Positions 53,965-61,684 of a stretch of DNA of 64,000 nt are shown here, piece by piece. Where the stretch lies: positions 1 through 64,000 of IMG/VR virus record IMGVR_UViG_3300037010_002901. One strand, given 5' to 3'. The position numbers were made by a program, and so were the translations under genes. Source of the stretch: a virus. How positions within the stretch are numbered: the first letter of the stretch is position 1; the number at the start of each line of letters is the position of its first letter. The notes beneath the pieces were generated by a model that saw only the letters and a list, made by a program, of their open reading frames with translations, searched no databases and was not told where the DNA came from.

Positions 53965-54261
53965 ATGGAAGTAAATTTTGATAATGTACGTATTCAGGCA
54001 CTAAATGACTATGAGACAATTATAAGGAGACTCAATAATTCTATTGCAGGAGAAGAGCACTTTATAAGACTAAATAATGGTCGTCTTCTCAATGCCAGTG
54101 GATTTATTATGATAGATCCTGATGATATAAGAGAAGTACTTAATAGTCTTCGAATGGAAATAATAACAATATGCCTTTGTGAGACTTCAGAAGGTAGCCC
54201 GGTAGAAATAAAATCTGTTTTGCCTGAAAGGGAAATTATTTCACTAATAGATTCTGACTAA
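53965..54261 (+). CDS. Hypothetical protein, 98 aa
   Basis: Acidic mixed protein (NASGFIMIDPDDIREVLNSL). Its stop overlaps the next start (TAATG). No family recognised. Confidence 0.5.
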   Translation: MEVNFDNVRIQALNDYETIIRRLNNSIAGEEHFIRLNNGRLLNASGFIMIDPDDIREVLNSLRMEIITICLCETSEGSPVEIKSVLPEREIISLIDSD

Positions 54262-54413
54262 TGAAACTACATGTACTAAAAACACATCAAGAACCATTCA
54301 TGGCTATAGTCGATGGCAAAAAGAAGTTTGAGTATCGGAAAAACGATCGTGATTTTAAAATCGGCAACTATATACTTATTCAACCCATAAATGTTAATAA
54401 TAACGCCAGTTGA
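54261..54413 (+). pseudogene. DUF3850-type gene, 3' truncated
   Basis: 50 codons with the DUF3850/ASCH-like signature (LKTHQEPFMAIVDGKKKFEY, then RKNDRDFKIGNYILIQP). Normal members are longer (about 70-80 aa); here the frame stops after NVNNNAS. It lies directly before the transposase-linked segment, so it was probably cut by that insertion. No remainder was found on the other side. Confidence 0.6.
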
Positions 54414-54431
54414 AATAAATGCGATAATTCA

Positions 54432-54463
54432 TTTGGATTATTTATTTAGAATGCTTATCTTTG
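54432..54463 (+). promoter_or_regulatory. Promoter of the transposase operon
   Basis: TTTG (54432-54435), 20 bases, then TATCTTTG (54456-54463). The next ATG is only 4 bases further, so that transcript may be leaderless. Confidence 0.75.
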
Positions 54464-54467
54464 AGTT

Positions 54468-54638
54468 ATGAAAGGAATATATACAGTAAAACAATGCGCA
54501 GATAGTAGTGATGTGACTATCGCGATTCAACAGGTAACAACTGAGATACACCGCAACCAGACTATGAATAGGCTGACTCGCAAGCTGTATCAGAGGTTGA
54601 TAGCATTGCAAAACCTTAAAACAAAAAAAGGATGGTAA
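54468..54638 (+). CDS. Hypothetical small protein, 56 aa
   Basis: First frame behind the transposase-operon promoter; basic helical C-terminus (NRLTRKLYQRLIALQNLKTK). Overlaps the next gene by 7 bases. No family recognised. Confidence 0.45.
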   Translation: MKGIYTVKQCADSSDVTIAIQQVTTEIHRNQTMNRLTRKLYQRLIALQNLKTKKGW

Positions 54639-54793
54639 TCATTACAGACAGCACCTATTGGAGCTACTATTGGACAGTAAAGATTTCTAAGATGCTTGGC
54701 GTACCGAGATACAAATGGTTTTGGTATGAACACGCGGGCACTGTCCGCAAGGGAACTATTTTATCTGAGGAGCTTATTAGAATAAAGTACTAA
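54632..54793 (+). CDS. Hypothetical small protein, 53 aa
   Basis: Trp/Tyr-rich small protein whose stop overlaps the transposase start (TAATG), so it is translationally coupled to it. No family recognised. Confidence 0.5.
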   Translation: MVIITDSTYWSYYWTVKISKMLGVPRYKWFWYEHAGTVRKGTILSEELIRIKY

Positions 54794-55767
54794 TGATACA
54801 GTTAAAGACATTCAAAACACTCATTGACCTTATCCTTTATTTCAAAGATGAGCAGGTTGGACGTGACTACCTCGCGCAGATACGTTGGAGCGGTAAAACC
54901 GTTTGTCCTTACTGCGATAGCGACAAGTGCTACACGTTTAAGAATGGTAAGGTATTCAAGTGTGGTGGGTGCAAACAACAGTTCTCAGTGCGCGTAGGCA
55001 CTATGTTTGAGGATAGCAAAATACCTTTGTCAAAATGGTTCGCTACCATCTATTTACTGACCTCACATAAGAAAGGTATCAGTTCATTACAGCTTGGTAA
55101 AGACATAGGCGTGACGCAGAAAACAGCATGGTTCATGTTACACCGTTGCCGTAAGTCATTAGGACTTAATACAGGCACCGAAAAGCTGACTGGTACTATT
55201 GAGGCTGATGAAACTCTCATGGGCGGTAAAGAAAAGAACAAACACAAGTCTAAGAGGACTGCAAACACACAGGGACGCAGTGTAGTGAACAAAACGCCAG
55301 TGATCGGTGTGATAGAGCGCAATGGTGAATTTCGCGCCACAGTAGCCAAGGATACATCTTCTAAATCTATCCGTCCGTTCATAGTCGGCAATGTAGAGTT
55401 CGGTGTTGACCTCAAAACTGATGAGTGGTTAGGCTACACTGTCCTGTCAGGTATGTATCACCACAAGCGTATCAATCACGGTGTTGATGAGTATGTACAT
55501 GGCGATACGCATACCAACACAATAGAAGGGGCATGGAGCCTGTTAAAGCGTTCGGTCTATGGAATCTATCACTCGGTATCTGCAAAGCACTTACAGCCTT
55601 ATGTGACTGAATCGGTATTCAGGTACAATACCCGTGAAATGAACGAGACGCAACGTTTTGACTATATGCTCAACAATATCAATACTCACATCACCTACAA
55701 ACAACTTATTCAATCGCATGACACAGACATCACAATTATTAGCACTGATAGACAAATGGAAGGTTAA
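54793..55767 (+). CDS. IS1595 family transposase (ISXO2-like)
   Basis: 324 aa. An N-terminal zinc ribbon (Cys38, Cys41, Cys57, Cys60) precedes a DDE-type domain: IEADETLMGGKEKNK, VDLKTDEWLGY and TNTIEGAWSLLKR supply the acidic and Asn/His residues of the family. Full length and intact. Usually such enzymes move by cut-and-paste with terminal inverted repeats. The flanking small genes overlap it and likely travel with it. Confidence 0.9.
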   Translation: MIQLKTFKTLIDLILYFKDEQVGRDYLAQIRWSGKTVCPYCDSDKCYTFKNGKVFKCGGCKQQFSVRVGTMFEDSKIPLSKWFATIYLLTSHKKGISSLQLGKDIGVTQKTAWFMLHRCRKSLGLNTGTEKLTGTIEADETLMGGKEKNKHKSKRTANTQGRSVVNKTPVIGVIERNGEFRATVAKDTSSKSIRPFIVGNVEFGVDLKTDEWLGYTVLSGMYHHKRINHGVDEYVHGDTHTNTIEGAWSLLKRSVYGIYHSVSAKHLQPYVTESVFRYNTREMNETQRFDYMLNNINTHITYKQLIQSHDTDITIISTDRQMEG

Positions 55768-55972
55768 CAGGGCACTCTTAGCTTCTAAAATGGATATGCC
55801 TAAAGGCACGTTCAATAATAAGCTGACAGGCTCTCTTAACTCTAAATTCAGTGACAAGGAACTAAACCAGTTGTGCAATATCCTGATAGACTTTCGCACA
55901 GACTTAGGAATAGTTGAGGGTGCTGATTTGAATGAGGCATTATCAATAATCGTAAACAATAAACCCGAATAG
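55718..55972 (+). CDS. Small helix-turn-helix-like protein, 84 aa
   Basis: ATG inside the transposase end gives 84 aa. The stretch WKVNRALLASKMDMPKGTFN resembles an HTH of the XRE type with a Lys-rich recognition helix. May control the element. Ends two bases before the next start. Confidence 0.5.
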   Translation: MTQTSQLLALIDKWKVNRALLASKMDMPKGTFNNKLTGSLNSKFSDKELNQLCNILIDFRTDLGIVEGADLNEALSIIVNNKPE

Positions 55973-55973
55973 T

Positions 55974-56711
55974 ATGCCACGGATAAAAGAGGTAGAATTA
56001 GGAGTAAAACAGCAAACGCACAAGTTTGTTATTTGGTACACTGAGAAGGAAAAGTTCCACGTCAAGGGCGGTCTCAGTAGTGATATGGATGACCGCGTTA
56101 GAGGAATCCTAAAGGAAAATGACAAATACAGAAAATTCGATACTGCTGAAACACTTGAAAAGCTGAGAGCGCAATTACAGGAATTTATTGAACTGTATTG
56201 GAAAGCGGTTGAGTCATCTCACAGGGTAATACTTATCAGTGCGGAATTTAGCGAAAGAATAAAGCGAACCTATGAGGTTGAAGCATGGGGAAGTCCATTT
56301 GATAAAGACGAAGCCCCGAGATACCACGAAGAAAGGGGGGGCTATCGCAATGAAGTGTATAAGGCTCCAAGATTTAACGATCACTCCTATGGTGGGGATA
56401 GTTCTTTAAAAATAGAGTTCAACTGGCTAATAGCTGATATAGTAAAGGGGGCTGAGGTTTCAGTAATAGAAATGCAACGCAATAAATCTGGTGAGTTTGT
56501 CAAGTGTGGTAAATCCTTTACAATGAATAAGCACAATCAGAGTAAGTATGTTGTCATAGACTACACCCCCGAACGCGAACAGTTCTTCATTAGCTTAGAG
56601 GAGCAGTTTAAAGTGATGGCTGATAAGATGGCCGCATTTATAAGCCAATCCGATGAAGGCATCGCAGCCTTAGTGGACTCTAAACAATTAACACTTTTAC
56701 CAACCTTTTAA
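55974..56711 (+). CDS. Hypothetical protein, 245 aa
   Basis: Charged mixed protein, with conserved-looking WGSPFDKDEAPRYHEERGGY and KCGKSFTMNKHNQSKYVVID blocks. Probably the last companion gene of the transposase operon. Function unknown. Confidence 0.5.
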   Translation: MPRIKEVELGVKQQTHKFVIWYTEKEKFHVKGGLSSDMDDRVRGILKENDKYRKFDTAETLEKLRAQLQEFIELYWKAVESSHRVILISAEFSERIKRTYEVEAWGSPFDKDEAPRYHEERGGYRNEVYKAPRFNDHSYGGDSSLKIEFNWLIADIVKGAEVSVIEMQRNKSGEFVKCGKSFTMNKHNQSKYVVIDYTPEREQFFISLEEQFKVMADKMAAFISQSDEGIAALVDSKQLTLLPTF

Positions 56712-56714
56712 AAA

Positions 56715-57086
56715 ATGCAACTCAGGTTGAATAAGTATATAATTGCCAAAAAAATTAAAGAATTGGTAGCTAAATACTACCCTGAGAAACAAACCGAATC
56801 TGCATTGTATAAAGCCAAACGAGCTGTATTCAAGAAAGGTGCCGAGGAATTTTCACGACTTCAAGAAGTGAAAGAAAAACCTGTTAATAGTAGTGATAAA
56901 GAACCGTTGTTCGTTTACTTCGTATCATACAATTTTCTTGATCAAAATATGATTCGTGCCGGGAGAATTGAAATTGGATTTAAAAGAAAAATCAAAAATA
57001 TTTTTGATGTTATAGAACTAGAAAAAGAGATTGAAGTTAATCACATCAAACAGAAATGTATAGTTATAAATTTCATTCAACTTTAA
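56715..57086 (+). CDS. Hypothetical protein, 123 aa
   Basis: Lys-rich helical N-terminus and a beta-rich C-terminus ending IKQKCIVINFIQL. It directly follows the companion genes; it may belong to the phage rather than to the element. No family recognised. Confidence 0.5.
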   Translation: MQLRLNKYIIAKKIKELVAKYYPEKQTESALYKAKRAVFKKGAEEFSRLQEVKEKPVNSSDKEPLFVYFVSYNFLDQNMIRAGRIEIGFKRKIKNIFDVIELEKEIEVNHIKQKCIVINFIQL

Positions 57087-57089
57087 CAC

Positions 57090-57428
57090 ATGAACTCAAA
57101 AGAAGAATATGGCAGTGTTTACAAAATACTTGCTCCAATCTTTAAAGCCGATCACCCGGTCTGCGAGGCAAATCTTGACGGATGCACGCATAAGACTGTT
57201 GATATACACCATAGAGCTAGAAGAGACGGCATCCGGCTTATTATGGAATGCTTTTTTCTTGCTGTCTGCCGGCATTGTCATGATATCATTGGTGTCAATT
57301 CTAAAATGGCTTTTGAAACTGGACTTAGCTTAAATGCTGGTCACTTCGAAGTCACATCAGCGGTCCGACTGTTCAAATTAAATTACGATAAAGAAGCATT
57401 TTTAAAACAACTAAAAGAAAGAAAGTGA
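57090..57428 (+). CDS. HNH-like protein
   Basis: 112 aa with CEANLDGCTHKTVDIHHRAR and VCRHCHDIIGVNSKMAFETG: a Cys pair, a DIHH motif, and a second Cys-x2-Cys plus an Asn, the usual HNH zinc-finger nuclease layout. Could nick DNA. Start codon ATG 3 bases after the previous stop; stop overlaps the next GTG start. Confidence 0.65.
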   Translation: MNSKEEYGSVYKILAPIFKADHPVCEANLDGCTHKTVDIHHRARRDGIRLIMECFFLAVCRHCHDIIGVNSKMAFETGLSLNAGHFEVTSAVRLFKLNYDKEAFLKQLKERK

Positions 57429-57616
57429 CCCGTACCCCATCAATTATCAAAGACCTCTTGCCAGGGAGTAAGTTTTATTTTACTGGGAAATCCTCAATTG
57501 AAGTTTATTCAGTGATTAAAATTGAACAAAAAGGAAAATTTCTTTCTATTTGGCATGATAAATCCCCTCATGCATTAGTGGAAAAACTTGAAAAGAAAAT
57601 TATCATCATCACTTAA
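57425..57616 (+). CDS. Hypothetical small protein, 63 aa (GTG start)
   Basis: GTG start in a 4-base overlap (GTGA) with the HNH-like gene. Basic, beta-rich. No family recognised. Confidence 0.5.
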   Translation: MTRTPSIIKDLLPGSKFYFTGKSSIEVYSVIKIEQKGKFLSIWHDKSPHALVEKLEKKIIIIT

Positions 57617-57626
57617 AATTTATAAA

Positions 57627-57965
57627 ATGGAATTTACAAAAGAAAATTTTTGGAATGAGCTTTATACTGCATTTCCAGAAGGTACACAAATATTCTGTGA
57701 TTGGATGGACCGATATAAAGCTAATAACAATTGGAATGAGCTTTTTAATAGCGATAGCAATTGGCAAGATGCGAATGGTAAAAATGCTCTAGCTCCAAAA
57801 TTCCACAATCTTCCATATGCTATGCAATTGGGAATATGGATAGAGTTCGTCATTGAAAATACTCCAGAGTGGGAGATAGAAAATATGTCCAAATATGATC
57901 TTCGTGAAGACATATCAGAATATGTAAAACACGTTTTACAGGCTACGGCTACTACAAAACTTTAA
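57627..57965 (+). CDS. Hypothetical protein, 112 aa
   Basis: The ATG at 57627 follows an A-rich leader; an in-frame upstream ATG at 57588 overlaps the previous gene. Trp/Asn-rich acidic protein. No family recognised. Confidence 0.5.
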   Translation: MEFTKENFWNELYTAFPEGTQIFCDWMDRYKANNNWNELFNSDSNWQDANGKNALAPKFHNLPYAMQLGIWIEFVIENTPEWEIENMSKYDLREDISEYVKHVLQATATTKL

Positions 57966-58014
57966 CTTTTCTATTAATAAAAACCTGACTGTGTATAGGC
58001 AACAGTATAAAAAC

Positions 58015-58668
58015 ATGAAAAAATTGATCACAGTGTTAAGTATTGCAGCTATCTGCCATGCACTAAACAAAGCCTACTGCGAAGGTCTGGGTGATACCAC
58101 CCAACCAAGCTGGGAAGATGCACCCCAGTGGCAAAAAGACTCTGCAGTAAATGGAGTGAGCTTCCACCTGGCTTATCCTGACGCGCCAGCTTCAGCAAGT
58201 CACGAAAACTGGATGAATGAAAAGCTGGCAGACGGCTGGAAGTACGGCCAGGTGAAAGACCCGGCAAAGAAAGAGCACCCATGCTTAGTGCCTTTCAATG
58301 AGTTGCCGGCCACGCAGCAGGCTAAAGATTTTATCTTTAAGCAAACAGTACATGAGCTGGCGCCATACATCAGCGAAGAAGGAGAAAAGAAGGAGACCGA
58401 AGTAGAAAAAACGGCTTTTGAGACTAATCTGAAAATCGGCGATGATGTAATGGTAAAGAGCGGAGGTCCTAAAATGAAGGTAGATGTAGTCTTTAATACC
58501 CCGCTGGGTGTAAAGGCACACTGTACCTGGCCAGTAGGCAACCGCCAAACTTCTGACGTATTTTTCGAGCATACTCTCTACAAATTTGATCCTGCTCAGG
58601 AAGAAGCTACAGAAGCAAAGGCAAACGAAGGCCCGAGCCTGCCTAGTGACGAGAAAGTCAAGGCTTAA
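58015..58668 (+). CDS. RyR-domain and DUF2158-domain fusion protein
   Basis: 217 aa. The first about 105 residues resemble the RyR domain found in phages (AICHALNKAYCEGLGD ... PSWEDAPQWQKDSAVNGV). Residues about 135-185 match the DUF2158 (YodC-type) pattern (GDDVMVKSGGPKMKVD, then CTWPVGNRQT). A Glu/Lys-rich linker separates them. Role unknown; RyR domains may sense small ligands. The ATG at 58015 is chosen as the start of the first RyR helix. Confidence 0.7.
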   Translation: MKKLITVLSIAAICHALNKAYCEGLGDTTQPSWEDAPQWQKDSAVNGVSFHLAYPDAPASASHENWMNEKLADGWKYGQVKDPAKKEHPCLVPFNELPATQQAKDFIFKQTVHELAPYISEEGEKKETEVEKTAFETNLKIGDDVMVKSGGPKMKVDVVFNTPLGVKAHCTWPVGNRQTSDVFFEHTLYKFDPAQEEATEAKANEGPSLPSDEKVKA

Positions 58669-58685
58669 ACTTTCGGTGAAATTTG

Positions 58686-58693
58686 TACATTTG
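58686..58693 (+). promoter_or_regulatory. Candidate -7 element for the small RNA
   Basis: TACATTTG matches TAnnTTTG; no good TTTG is found 19-20 bases upstream. Predicted start is near 58700, right at the first strand of the large stem. Confidence 0.4.
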
Positions 58694-58697
58694 TGAT

Positions 58698-58808
58698 GCT
58701 TATCAATATCACCAATGAACTACAATTTTTCATTTAGAATACTCCCGCAGAGATGCAATCCTCCCAGAATCACGGGTGGTATTGATAAGCCTTCTCTGCG
58801 GGTTTTTT
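58698..58808 (+). ncRNA. Candidate pseudoknotted small RNA with terminator
   Basis: Stem 1 pairs GCTTATCAATATCACC (58698-58713) with its 16-base complement at 58775-58790, one G-T pair. Stem 2 pairs CCCGCAGAGA (58744-58753) with TCTCTGCGGG (58793-58802) and is followed by six T. The strands interlock as in a pseudoknot, so the stems form together or exclude each other. The region has no open frame. It may be a stand-alone RNA or a switchable attenuator for the downstream methyltransferase. Confidence 0.6.
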
Positions 58809-58812
58809 ATTC

Positions 58813-59031
58813 ATGAAAACTAGAAAAAAGATTCACCAAGAAAAAGAAAACCAGCTCGGCGTAGCCCTCGGGACCGCAGCAAATCGACTAAGAAAAAGTA
58901 TTATGTTCTCGATGGCTAAACGCCTGAATGAACATATTTGATTCAAATGCGGTAAAGAGATTGAAACAATTGCAGAATTTTCCATAGATCATAAAAAGGC
59001 TTGGAAAGATATGCTAAACAAAAAATTATAA
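58813..59031 (+). pseudogene. Broken HNH-type gene with in-frame TGA
   Basis: 42 codons (start ATG 58813) are followed by TGA at 58939-58941 and then by 29 in-frame codons, FKCGKEIETIAEFSIDHKKAW and a short tail, to TAA. The second part is typical of HNH proteins with Cys-x2-Cys; the TGA sits exactly where the first Cys of that pair is expected. The C-terminal half of the usual domain is missing. Most likely a decayed gene. Confidence 0.6.
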
Positions 59032-59032
59032 A

Positions 59033-60493
59033 ATGTTCATCTGTAGTAAAAATTTAGAGTATCTGAAAACCATACCAGATAATACTTACGATAGTATTGT
59101 CACAGATGCGCCGTATGGTCTTGGCAAAGAGCCGGACGCCGTCAAAGTGCTGCAGGCATGGATTACCACCGGTTACTATGAGATCGGCGGGAAGGGATTC
59201 ATGGGCAAAGAGTGGGATGCATTCGTACCTCAGCCTCTATTCTGGAAAGAAGTGATCCGTGTGCTAAAACCTGGTGGCCATGTCCTCTGCTTCTTCGGTA
59301 CCCGCACTTATGACTGGGGTGTGATGGCTATGCGCCTCGCAGGGTTTGAGATTCGTGATCAGATAGACTGGCTTTATGGTCAGGGATTCCCTAAAAGTCT
59401 GAATGTGAGCGTGGCGATAGATAAGGAACTAGGAGCAGAAAGGGAGGTAATCGGAAAACGAGAGCATCCAACTTTGAAAGATAAATCAAAAATAAATCGT
59501 CAAGGCAATCAACAATTTCATGGAGAAAATAATATAAAAGACGAATGGGATGTGACAGGACCGAATTCGGATTACGCAAAACAATTCGACGGCTTTGGCA
59601 CCGCTCTAAAACCCGCTCATGAGCCGATAGTCATGGCCCGCAAACCCCTTTCAGGTACCGTTGCGAAGACAGTATTAGAGCATGGGACAGGAGGAATCAA
59701 TATTGATGGCTGTAGAATACCATTTGCCGGAGATACCGATCTAAGGCTGCTATATGGGGGAGGTACCGATATCCTGAGGGGAAACTATGTAGGTGCTACG
59801 CATGGCAACGGTAAAGAAAATATCGAAGCTAACGACCTCGGCCGCTGGCCCGCCAATGTGATTATAGATGAAGAAGCTGCTACCATGATTGATCAGCAAA
59901 CAGGAAAACTTACCAGTGGTGCTATGACAAAAAGTTATGAATATACCAACAATGGATTTTCATTAGGAAAACCAAGCGGCAGCACGAAGCAAATCCATGA
60001 AGCAAACAGCGGCGGAGGCTCCCGTTTCTTTTACTGCGCCAAGCCATCGAAAGAGGAGCGAAACAAGGGATGCGAACAAATGGAGCAAAAACCTTCCGGA
60101 GTAAAAAATGCCAGCGGTCGCGGGTACTCTGAGTCAGACCCATATAAGCAGGTACTCAATCAAAACACACACCCGACAGTAAAGCCAATCTCGCTTATGC
60201 GTTACTTGGTAAAAATGGTTACACCCCCAGGAGGTCATTGTTGCGATCCTTTTATTGGCAGCGGTACTACGCATATAGCATGTGAACTAGAGGGGTTTGA
60301 ATGTACCGGTATTGACGATGATCAAGAAAGTATTTTAATAGCCAAGGCACGAAGTAAAGGTTGGGCCGACGAGATTGCAGCAGCGGCATACCTGCGCACC
60401 CATCCAAAAGCACCGCCTGAGTCTGTCAAAAATCTAACTGCGGATCAAATAAGTTTTTTAGCGGGAAATATTCAAACATCACTTTTCTTATGA
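59033..60493 (+). CDS. Amino-type DNA methyltransferase, beta class order
   Basis: 486 aa. Motif IV is DAPY (25-28), a variant of DPPY; motif I, CDPFIGSGTT, lies near residue 404, followed by ECTGIDDD. The order IV-...-I is that of beta-class N6-adenine or N4-cytosine enzymes. Residues about 125-350 form the variable target-recognition region. Orphan enzyme without adjacent nuclease, probably anti-restriction or for packaging-related marking. Confidence 0.85.
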   Translation: MFICSKNLEYLKTIPDNTYDSIVTDAPYGLGKEPDAVKVLQAWITTGYYEIGGKGFMGKEWDAFVPQPLFWKEVIRVLKPGGHVLCFFGTRTYDWGVMAMRLAGFEIRDQIDWLYGQGFPKSLNVSVAIDKELGAEREVIGKREHPTLKDKSKINRQGNQQFHGENNIKDEWDVTGPNSDYAKQFDGFGTALKPAHEPIVMARKPLSGTVAKTVLEHGTGGINIDGCRIPFAGDTDLRLLYGGGTDILRGNYVGATHGNGKENIEANDLGRWPANVIIDEEAATMIDQQTGKLTSGAMTKSYEYTNNGFSLGKPSGSTKQIHEANSGGGSRFFYCAKPSKEERNKGCEQMEQKPSGVKNASGRGYSESDPYKQVLNQNTHPTVKPISLMRYLVKMVTPPGGHCCDPFIGSGTTHIACELEGFECTGIDDDQESILIAKARSKGWADEIAAAAYLRTHPKAPPESVKNLTADQISFLAGNIQTSLFL

Positions 60494-60693
60494 ATGAGAA
60501 AGATTTTGAAAAAGGCATTCGGTTCTACCAAGCAGATCGTACCTGCAGAAATTATAATATTGTCCAAGTAGTTTTGAAAATAGATCAGGGATACGTACAT
60601 ACAGATATCAGACCCGACGGTTTTGGAATAAGCAGCTACTATGCTGAAAAATGCAGAATAGCAAAAATTCTTAGCTGGAGGACCCTGCTATGA
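60490..60693 (+). CDS. Hypothetical protein, 67 aa
   Basis: Starts in an ATGA overlap with the methyltransferase. Basic, Tyr- and Ile-rich. No family recognised. Confidence 0.5.
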   Translation: MNEKDFEKGIRFYQADRTCRNYNIVQVVLKIDQGYVHTDIRPDGFGISSYYAEKCRIAKILSWRTLL

Positions 60694-60800
60694 AAAGAAT
60701 AAATTTTATGTTCCCAGGAGTAGACGCATTCAAAGAACCCAAAAAAAAAGGCTGCATATATTTGAGCTCTGTTTTTGGTGTAGCCACTACATACAAATAA
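60690..60800 (+). CDS. Possible small protein, 36 aa
   Basis: ATG overlaps the previous stop (ATGA) and the frame runs 36 codons to TAA. Short and lysine-rich; kept only because of the coupled start. A - strand frame over the same bases is less likely. Confidence 0.3.
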   Translation: MKRINFMFPGVDAFKEPKKKGCIYLSSVFGVATTYK

Positions 60801-60850
60801 GGTGTAATTTCTACTACTTTACCTTTCATTGGACAAAAATATAAAAAATT

Positions 60851-60924
60851 GGGTATCATACGGGATTCGAACCCGTTCCGATCAGTACCACAAACTGATG
60901 CTCTACCACTAAGCTAATGACACC
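60851..60924 (-). tRNA. tRNA-His (GTG)
   Basis: Acceptor GGTGTCA/TGATACC with discriminator C, anticodon stem TCAGT/ACTGA around TTGTGGT, T-arm loop TTCGAAT. The C73 fits histidine; the CCA end is not encoded. Confidence 0.9.
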
Positions 60925-60963
60925 AAATAACACGTGCAGCGGAACTACTTTTATTCCTATACC

Positions 60964-61003
60964 CTTTCGGATAGTTGGGTTTGAACCAACACCATCTGCA
61001 CTC
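60964..61003 (-). pseudogene. tRNA 3'-half remnant
   Basis: GTTGG/CCAAC with loop TTCAAAC is a perfect T-arm, but the 5' part (acceptor, D-arm, anticodon arm) is missing because tRNA-Pro lies immediately upstream. Confidence 0.5.
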
Positions 61004-61004
61004 G

Positions 61005-61077
61005 TAGAGTAGACCGGGCTCGAACCGGCGACCCCTTGCTCCCAAAGCAAGCACGCTACCAACTGCGCTACTACTCT
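61005..61077 (-). tRNA. tRNA-Pro (TGG)
   Basis: Acceptor AGAGTAG/CTACTCT, anticodon stem CTTGC/GCAAG around TTTGGGA, T-loop TTCGAGC, discriminator A. Complete cloverleaf by eye. Confidence 0.92.
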
Positions 61078-61118
61078 ATTTTTGTCACAATTATACCGTA
61101 AATGTGTGACAGATTTCG

Positions 61119-61189
61119 TTGTCCATTCTGGATTCGAACCAGAGTTATCGGGTCCAAAACCCGATCTCCTGCCGCTAGACAAATGGACA
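61119..61189 (-). tRNA. tRNA-Gln (TTG)
   Basis: Acceptor TGTCCAT/ATGGACA, anticodon stem TCGGG/CCCGA around TTTTGGA, T-loop TTCGAAT, discriminator A. Confidence 0.92.
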
Positions 61190-61191
61190 AT

Positions 61192-61222
61192 AAAAAACCC
61201 CTACCAATTTCTCGGTAAGGGT
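61192..61222 (-). terminator. Intrinsic terminator between tRNA genes
   Basis: ACCCTTACC pairs with GGTAGGGGT (one wobble) and is followed by TTTTTT on the - strand. It ends a transcription unit upstream of tRNA-Gln. Confidence 0.75.
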
Positions 61223-61306
61223 CTATATATGGTACACACACAGGCTGCCTATCCGATTGGTCGGTTAAGTGGCTGCGGCTGATGTGATATCCTCGTGATC
61301 ATGGCA

Positions 61307-61314
61307 CAAATGTA
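61307..61314 (-). promoter_or_regulatory. Candidate -7 element before the tRNA-Gln unit
   Basis: TACATTTG, preceded by A/T-rich sequence; the -33 element is weak. It shares the flanking word TGCCATG with the element at 61776-61783. Confidence 0.4.
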
Positions 61315-61428
61315 TAAAATACAAATGGAATTGTAAAACTACAATGAATTTTAAAAATAATTTTTGAGCAATAGCAACGGTTTTAAGGTTGATATTGTTT
61401 TTTAATTGTAGAACTACAAGACAAAAAG

Positions 61429-61500
61429 TGGTATCGGATGGAATCGAACCACCGACGCGGACGCCTTCAACGCCCCGCTCTACCCCTGAGCTTCGATACC
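61429..61500 (-). tRNA. tRNA-Phe (GAA)
   Basis: Acceptor GGTATCG/CGATACC, anticodon stem GGGCG/CGTCC around TTGAAGG, T-arm GGTGG/CCATC with loop TTCGATT, discriminator A. Confidence 0.88.
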
Positions 61501-61506
61501 TTTTGT

Positions 61507-61563
61507 GGTCAGCGGATGGAATAAAACCACCATAGACCGAAGCCAACGCATTTTACAGTGCGC
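61507..61563 (-). pseudogene. Degenerate tRNA-Tyr (GTA) remnant
   Basis: Has a CTGTAAA anticodon loop in a CGCA/TGCG stem with an extra base, a long variable arm (GGCTTCGGTC) as in tRNA-Tyr, and a T-arm GGTGG/CCATC with loop TTTTATT instead of TTCGATT. The 5' acceptor and D-arm are missing. Confidence 0.5.
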
Positions 61564-61566
61564 ATG

Positions 61567-61640
61567 CACGTAGGGTAGGACTCGAACCTAACAACCTGCG
61601 GTTTTGGAGACCGATGCTCTACCAATTGAGCTACCTACGT
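61567..61640 (-). tRNA. tRNA-Trp (CCA)
   Basis: Acceptor ACGTAGG/CCTACGT, anticodon loop CTCCAAA, T-loop TTCGAGT (one T-stem mismatch), discriminator G as in tryptophan tRNAs. Confidence 0.88.
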
Positions 61641-61643
61641 AAA

Positions 61644-61684
61644 TTGAAGAGCCCCTGCAGAAAATCTCTACAGGGGCTCTTCAA
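61644..61684. repeat. Perfect 14-bp inverted repeat
   Basis: TTGAAGAGCCCCTG at 61644-61657 and its exact complement at 61671-61684 enclose 13 bases. Not followed by a T run on the - strand; it could be a processing or pausing hairpin before tRNA-Trp. Confidence 0.8.

Larger units (their letters stand above)
54414..56711 (+). mobile_element. IS1595-type element with companion genes, borders uncertain
   Basis: Contains a promoter, two small genes, an IS1595-type transposase and two further genes, all tightly overlapping. The left border is placed after the truncated DUF3850 gene and the right border after the 245-aa gene. No clear terminal inverted repeats or target duplication were found, so the ends are estimates. 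Confidence 0.45.

Noticed and set aside
54400-56740. Terminal inverted repeats of the IS1595-type element
   Set aside because: The only long match found (TTCAACTGGC near 56419) lies within a gene and is likely chance; no flanking duplication was seen.
60671-60859. Gene on the - strand facing the methyltransferase operon
   Set aside because: Overlaps the coupled + strand frames, has no clear start signal and low-complexity content.
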